Source: Boletus sp. NGJ (Eukaryota > Basidiomycota > Agaricomycetes > Boletales > Boletaceae). Taken from it: 64,000 nucleotides of DNA. The translations under genes and the position numbers were made by a program. Positions within the stretch are counted from its first letter, which is position 1; each line of letters opens with the position of its first letter. The DNA lies in assembly GCA_019096195.1 (NCBI GenBank), contig JAGTXK010000229.1, positions 434,001 to 498,000 of the forward strand, read 5' to 3'. The notes under the pieces are model-generated. The model was not told where the DNA came from. It saw only the letters and a list, made by a program, of their open reading frames with translations, and searched no databases. Below, in pieces: positions 57,902 through 64,000 of the stretch.

Positions 57902-60900
57902 AAAGGAACTACTTGATCTCTGCAAGGCTATTCCTACATAGTCCTCCACCATAGCTTACCGACGAACCCTTGACCCTGGAAGGTGGCGTGCTACCTCACC
58001 AACCCCGCCCAACACCGAATACTCCGACGCTGGAGACGAAGAATCTCTCAGCGACCTCGAACTCCCGTCCCAACAACAACAGGACATGTCGCTCTTGACC
58101 TATCGCATCGTCTTGCGACAGGACTAAACCTTCCTAGAGAACCCTACCCCTCCGTCGCCGACCCCACTCACCGCCACCCCCTCCTTCTCACTACCGCCCG
58201 CCACCTGCTGCTGGCATGGCGACCATTAAACCTACTGAACTTCGCATCGCCGTCCCCGAAGCCTTCAACGGCTCCTTTGACACCTCCACCCAATGGCTTC
58301 ACGCCGTTACCCTTTACCTCTACGTGAACAAGAAAGTTTACGATAACGATGATAAGCAAATCGTCTTTGCCCTGTCCTACATGACAAAAGGGTCTGCCCT
58401 TACCTGGGCAAACACCTATCGACAGAACGCCATCTCCGCCACCGGTGTCCAATCTAGGCACCTGGCCCGACTTCGTCACCGCCTTTGATAAGGCCTTCAA
58501 ACACCGAGACACTACTGGGAACGCTGTCGCCTGGTTATCCACCAAACGTATGGCCAAGAAGGCCAATAACTCCTACTCCCCCACCCTGACGGAGTATACC
58601 TCCGAGTTCCAGAACAATGTATCCCTAGCCAAGATCACTGACCCGAATGTCCTCATCGGGTATTACTCCGCCGGTATCCCAGCTGGCCTCATGAGGAGAA
58701 TCATGTCCATGGATACGGTGCCTACCACCGTGGAGGAATGGTATTCCAAAGCCATTCATTTCCAAACACAGTGGGAACGCGCAGACGAGATCGCTAAGCA
58801 CGTACCTACAAACCCACCACCCAGACCTACCACTCGTTCTCCTCTCCCCCCTCGTCTTGAATCTCGTCGACTGCCTTCACGGCGCCAAGGTCTTTACCAA
58901 GTTCGATGTGCGATGGGGGTACAACAACGTCCGAATCAAGGACAGTGACCAGTGGAAAGCTGCCTTCATTACTCACAAAGGCCTATACGAACCCACTGTC
59001 ATGTTCTTCGGCCTATGCAACTCCCCTGCAACCTTCCAACACTTCATGAATGACTCGTTCCATGACATGATCACCGAAGGATGGCTTGTCATCTATATGG
59101 ACGACCTCCTTATCTACTCCCCCGACACTACCGAACATGCCACACATACTAAACGCATCCTCCAATGAATGATGGAGCTCGACCTTCATCTCAAACTAGA
59201 GAAATGTGATTTTGCTGTGGATGAAGTGGAATACCTCGGTATGATCGTCCGACCTAACCAACTCTCTATGGATCCTGTTAAGTTGGACGGCATTGCGAAA
59301 TGGCCTGCTCCTTCCCGTGTCACTGGAGTGCATTCTTTTCTAGGTTTTGCCAACTTCTACTGCCGCTTTATCCCAAACTACTCCACCGTCGCTCGCCCCC
59401 TCATCGATCTCACTTGCCAAAACCATCCTTGGGATTGGACTCCCGCCTGCCAGGCCGCGTTTGACGAACTCAAACACCTCTTCCTCACCAAACCTGTCCT
59501 CCAACTCCCCGACTTCTCCGCTCCTTTCACCATTGCCACCGATGCCTCCAAATACGCCTCCGGCAGTATTCTCCTCCAGACTGATCCCAATGGCGACTGG
59601 CATCCCTGCTCTTACCTCTCCGACTCCTTCTCCCCTGTGGAACACAATTACGACATCTATGACCAGGAGCTTCTCACCATCATCTGAGTGCTCAAAGCCT
59701 GGCGCCATTATCTCCACGGCTCCCCCTTCCCTGTCCAAGTTTTCACCAACCATAAAAACCTTATGTATTTCCGCACTCCCCAAAACCTAAATCGTCGCCA
59801 AGCACACTGGATGCTTGATCTCGCCGATTTCGATCTCCAGATTATTCACGTCCCTGGCCATCTCCTTGCCGGCCCCGACGCTCTTTCGTGTCGTCCCGAC
59901 CTCATCCCTGACTCCACCCCGGAAAACAATGGTGTCACCCTGCTCCCCCCCTCTCTTTTTATCAACCTCATCGATGTCACCCTCTCCTCTCTTATCTGCT
60001 CCTCCTCGACTTCCAATCCCCTTGTCCTCCAGCACCTCCAGACTCTCGACACCTCCACGCCCACCTTCCTCCATGCTCACCTCTCGGACTGGCGGTATGC
60101 TGACGGCCTCCTTACCTACCGAAATCGTGTCTATGCTCCACCGGACGGTGACCTTCGCCACTCCGTCCTCTGTCATTGTCATGACCACCATTCCGCCGGC
60201 CACCCCGGGTTCCTTAAAACTCGCCAACTCGTCTCCGCTGAGTTCTGGTGGCCCAGTCTCGCCTTTTTCGTCCGCTCTTACATTGCCGGCTGCCCCTCTT
60301 GTCAGCAATGCAAGGCTAACACCCATCCCTCCGCCCCGCCCCTCACTCCCATCCGGTCATCCACCTCTCTGCCCTTCCGCCAGATTTCTTGCGATCTTAT
60401 CACCGACCTCCCCTCTTGTGACGGTTTTGACTCCTTGTTGGTCGTGGTCGACCATGGGCTTACAAAGGGGGTAATTTTATGCCCTACCACCAAAACCGTC
60501 ACAGCCAAGGGTATCGCAACCCTTTTCTTCCACAAGGTCTACCGCCACTATGGCCTGTACGACAAAATCATCTTTGACAGAGGACCCCAATTTGCCTCTG
60601 CCTTCACAAAAGAACTCGGCAAACTCTTAAAATACGATCTTGCCCTCTCCACTGCTTACCACCCCCAGACTGACAGTGAAACTGAACGAGTCAATCAAGA
60701 GGTCGAAACCTACCTCCGCATCTTCTGCGGAAATGAACCAACGTCATGGGTTGAAAATATCACCCATGCAGAATTCACCCACAATCACCACCCTCATTCC
60801 ACGACCGGTCAATCCCCTTTTTCCCTTCTTCTTGGGTACGAACCCCGTCCTCTTCCCACAGTAATCCCCGATACCGCTATTCCAGCGGTGGAAGAGCGTG

Positions 60901-61439
60901 TCAAACACCTCACTGCCGCCCGCATGGAAGCCCTCGCAGCCCATGAACTCGCTCGCCAGACCATGATCTCCCGCTCTTGTCGAACATTCACCCCGTTCAC
61001 CAAAGGAGACAAGGTATGGTTAGAAGCTCGAAACCTTAAATGATCGGTTGTCAACCCCAAGTTCGCCCCAAAACGAGAAGGCCCCTTTATCATAACGGAA
61101 GTCCTATCACCCATCGTTTACAAACTCCGCCTCCCAAAGACGTGGAAGATCCATCCGGTCTTCCATGCTTCTCTTTTATCGCCCTATACTGAGAACGAGG
61201 TATACGGCAAACACTTCCCAGCCCCACCACCTGACCTTATCAGTGGAGCTGAAGAATATGAAATCGAGAAAATTCTGCGCCACCGCGGAACCCCGTCGAA
61301 CCACTCCTTCCTGATCCAATGGAAAGGATACTCCGCAGAGGAAGACTCTTGGGCCCCCGAGCAGGATTTGAAGAATGCGAAGTCTGCTCTCTCACTCTAT
61401 AAGAAGCGACACCCCAGAGCATTCTCCCGTTAACTCTTC

Positions 61440-62592
61440 CTCCCATATCATGACCATCCCCACTGTGTCCTTCTCCTTCTCCGACAATGGCTATATCTCT
61501 TCCGTCAACGCCCCCTTCTCCTCAGATTCAATTTTAACGGTATCTAGTTTACGTACTCAGTCTCCTTCTCTCCCCCCTCCTTCACCGCAACCGCCCCTTG
61601 CGGTCATTATCGATGACAACTCTCGCCCTCGTACTCCTGACCTATCTACTCCTGGCGGCTCACCTGGCGTATCTTGCCCGGTTACACCGGTTTCCCTTGC
61701 ATCCACCCCAGGACCAGTCACCGCTGTAGACCTCCCCGTTTACGCGCATAGAATGCATGAGGACTTCCCCGATATCGACGATATCACTTGTCTCACCCAA
61801 CACTTAGAGGACCCCCGAATGGCACTGGCGCTCGGCACACATCTGGACTTCTCTTCCCCCCTCTACGCCCTCTACAAGGCATACCTCCAGTGTGCCCAAC
61901 TCAAAGTCATCGCCCACCGCACCACGTCCAATGCCGCCCTGTCCATCACACAACTCCATCTTCGGACCATCCAGGACGACCTCCAAGCAGCCCTAGTGAC
62001 TGCCTTGCATCAACTCGACGCCATCGAGTTTCTTGACAATCTGGACTGCTTCATGTGAGAACTCTCTGCCTGGAACACTGCCCCCATCATTCCCCCACTC
62101 TCCTCCACCTCCACCCCCTCCGCGTCGTCGGCTCCTCTTGACCCTGCTGAATTACGTTTGATAGAACGCGTCAAAGCTCACTGGAGTGGAAATGACGGTT
62201 GCACCCCCCTCGGCATACAACACCCCCGCTACCCAGAATCTTGCTATGAATGCCATCGCCTTGGGCATGTGCGCGTCAACTGCCTGGTATACTGCTGCCC
62301 AAGCTATCTACGCTGGCAGCCAGGTCATTCTTCCTCCCGCTGCCCCCTTCATCATCGTCCCAATCCTCCTTCCCCTCCATCCTCGTCCTCCTCCACACAC
62401 TCCACTTTGTCCTCGCGCTCCGTTCACTGCATCCCACCTTCACGTACCCTTCGTCACACCACACGTCACACCCCTTGCTGCATAGCACCCCCTGCTGTGG
62501 ATCATCTCGACTACAATGACGATGTTTACGGTGATGAGGCCATCGGCAACATTACTGGATCCCCCCAGGGAGATTACCACTGTCTCGAGTAG
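61440..62592 (+). other. extra coding region of Gypsy-2, downstream of integrase, zinc-knuckle-like
   Basis: After the chromodomain comes a further coding stretch before the 3' LTR. It has a Ser/Pro/Thr-rich first part, a helical middle (HRMHEDFPDIDDITCLTQHL, 61750-62055) and a distal part with CYECHRLGHVRVNC (CCHC spacing C-x2-C-x4-H-x4-C, 62247-62289), then a second Cys/His group (62305-62345) and a Ser/Pro-rich tail. The position is where some retroelements carry an additional gene. No transmembrane or envelope feature is visible. The role is unknown; RNA or DNA binding is inferred from the knuckle only. It is a fossil like the rest of the element. Confidence 0.6.
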
Positions 62593-62629
62593 GTATTTCA
62601 ACGGGGTTTCATTCTTAAACAGGGGGTAA

Positions 62630-63144
62630 TGTTACGTTTCTTACTACCTTTATCCTTTTCCCTTTTCCCTGCTCGCTATCCCTCTTACTCAAACATCCCG
62701 ATGCCGCTATGCAGTTGGACTCCACACCGGCACTCCACCATTCCTGTTATCTCGTATCACTTACCTAACATGGAACCCCTTCCATTCCGCCTTCCTTTCC
62801 ATAGGGTTCCACCGTGTTCCATTGCTGACTAACCATTGTTCCATAACATTCCATGGTGTTCTTTCAATCTCGTATATAAACCGTAGAACTACTTGTAACT
62901 CTGCAAGTAGTTCCTTCTGAATCTACTCTCATCTTCCCTGCGGATCTCTGCGAGTCCTCGTCCCACTCTTGAACGGACGCTCTACTCATCTTCGTCTCCA
63001 AGGCTTAACGTGTCCTTGGTTATACAGGAAGACCCTGTACCTGTGTCTCCGGTAGCTCCCCACTACTCGTTCCTCGTCGACGTCGACTAGTTGTCTTTGT
63101 CACCTTTCAGATTATGCCTATCTCTACCCGAGGCAGTCGTAACA
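62630..63144 (+). repeat. Gypsy-2 3' LTR
   Basis: 515 bp, TGTTACGTTTCTTACTACC to GAGGCAGTCGTAACA, directly after CAGGGGGTAA. The same GGGGGTAA-TG junction is seen in Gypsy-1. Confidence 0.93.
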
Positions 63145-63386
63145 CAAATATCAACTCTGAACATCACTTCTGTCCTTCATCTAAGTCTCAACAACTCACT
63201 CTGACCTCTACTCGACTTGACGTTTGACCACATCAAGTCCATACCTCTGATCCTCCTACATCCTCAAAATCCGGGACATTGGACTTGAGCAAGGGTGCAC
63301 CACATAAGGTGAAGCCAAGTCCTGACACCCTCAAGTAACTCCAGTTCATCAGAGTTGCATTAGAGTTATCTGTCCATAACAAACCT

Positions 63387-64000
63387 GCCCTACTGAGCGC
63401 GATCCACAAGTTCAACACATATTGCATGCAACTTGAGTTGCTGTATGATCCAAAGTGCTTCCCTACCCTCTTCTGATGAAACTCACTGAGTTAAATGATG
63501 ATCAGTCCCTTATGAAAAATGTGTGAATCACTTCATTGACTGGAAAAGTTCTGTTGTGAATGGAAGATAAGGAAGTTCATTATAGGATTCAGGAAATGCT
63601 CAAGGTTGACTAATGTACTGAGGAGCAGTGCCGTCTCAGTCTCGAAGCTGACAATCTTTGGTGGTGGTATGGTGAGCAGCTTGCAGCCATTGAGCTTGCA
63701 TTGCGCACACCCAGTAGTAAGTGACCTTGAATATGATTTGATGAATTATGCTAATAACTATCAGATGAGATGTTTTCACTGTTACTTGGCCAACAGCACA
63801 CACCTTCTATCTCTGAAGACAAGATGGGCTAACCCTCTCATGTCTCTGTTGTGGTTTGAAAGTCACATCAAGGATGCTGTTACCTTAGAAACCACTCTTG
63901 CTGGTGGTATGGAACTCATATCCCTCACTTGGATTACACTGAATACCATTGAGGTGGTTTCTACCAATGTGGAAGTTCAAGAATTCAAGCACATTGTGCC
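63387..64000 (+). pseudogene. KDZ-family transposase relic, continuation
   Basis: The KDZ reading resumes right after the AACCT duplication: PALLSAIHKFNTYCMQLELL (63388), then DDQSLMKNV (63500), a block matching the family W(L)ED..V..GI..ML segment (63560-63610), EEQCRLSLEADNLWWWYGEQ (63620) and LAAIELALRTPSS (63680). An intron seems to follow, and coding-like sequence goes on to the window edge. Several in-frame stops are present. Together with 53568-57034 this is one gene opened up by later insertions; its end lies outside the window. Confidence 0.82.

Larger units (their letters stand above)
57384..63144 (+). mobile_element. Ty3/Gypsy chromovirus (Gypsy-2), broken, with an extra downstream frame
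   Basis: LTRs are 57384-57901 and 62630-63144, flanked by CAAAT on both sides (57379-57383 and 63145-63149). Parts recognised: gag (from about 58216), reverse transcriptase (KFDVRWGYNNVR, VIYMDDLLIYSPD, 58890-59130), RNase H (59500-59900), integrase (zinc-binding part and core, 60150-61040) and chromodomain (61250-61410). A further coding region (about 61440-62592) lies after pol. It is broken, with about six breaks. LTRs differ by roughly 5 percent, nearly all transitions, so it is older than Gypsy-1. Confidence 0.93.
57035..63381 (+). mobile_element. solo LTR of a third family, split by Gypsy-2
   Basis: The left piece is 57035-57383 (TGTCATATCCCATATAGTC at its start) and the right piece 63150-63381 (ending CTGTCCATAACA). 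With Gypsy-2 removed it is about 581 bp, flanked by AACCT on both sides (57030-57034 and 63382-63386). A TATA-like ATATATAAACCC lies at about 57342-57353. It inserted into the KDZ coding region first; Gypsy-2 then inserted in it. Fossil, non-coding. Confidence 0.85.

Noticed and set aside
59340-60326. Long minus-strand and alternate frames across Gypsy-2 pol
   Set aside because: The same span encodes reverse transcriptase, RNase H and integrase on the plus strand; the opposite frames are compositional shadows.
1-64000. tRNA, rRNA or snRNA genes
   Set aside because: No cloverleaf with a TTCGANNC-type T-loop and no rRNA core motif was noticed by eye. A covariance-model scan would decide this.

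Overview
The window looks like a repeat-rich, gene-poor stretch of a basidiomycete (Agaricomycete) genome. Three things point there: many short GT-AG introns of about 50-65 bp, transposon families typical of mushroom-forming fungi (Plavaka-type CMC, KDZ, DUF6589-linked, fungal Helitrons, chromodomain Gypsy), and host-gene relics whose proteins read as fungal SF3B1, septin and carboxypeptidase S10. Genus cannot be told. All calls were made by eye from motifs and repeats; no database was searched.

Layout. 1-31 kb is old, CpG-poor and AT-rich. It holds a Helitron relic, a Tc1/mariner element with terminal inverted repeats (3.3-5.1 kb), a SINE-like insertion, a Plavaka transposase relic (7.5-11.6 kb), a septin pseudogene (12.6-14.1 kb), a Copia retroelement (15.1-20.3 kb), a DUF6589 fragment, a 1.08 kb element built of mirrored short-repeat arrays (23.2-24.2 kb), a reverse-strand carboxypeptidase fragment (26.7-28.1 kb) and many solo LTRs of one family. 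31-33.5 kb holds two separate PIF1-like helicase relics. 34.6-37.3 kb holds the only gene that looks whole: a secreted serine carboxypeptidase S10 whose 17-exon model gives 628 aa and includes exons of 21, 7 and 11 nt. Next come a 5' duplicate of that gene (38.3-38.9 kb), an SF3B1 pseudogene (39.1-40.7 kb) and a second Plavaka transposase (41.1-44.7 kb). 45.6-52.8 kb is a fairly young Gypsy chromovirus. 52.8-64 kb is a KDZ transposase relic split by three LTR-type insertions, the innermost a second Gypsy (57.4-63.1 kb).

How it fits together. The region works mainly as an insertion sink: elements sit inside elements, and target-site duplications let the order be read (MITE in solo LTR in Copia; Gypsy-2 in a solo LTR in KDZ; solo LTR in Plavaka; MITE in Tc1). 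Repeat copies differ mostly by TG/CA versus CG changes, as expected if transposons are cytosine-methylated at CpG and deaminate. Relics of three unrelated host genes (septin, SF3B1, S10) lie among the transposons, suggesting capture or segmental duplication.
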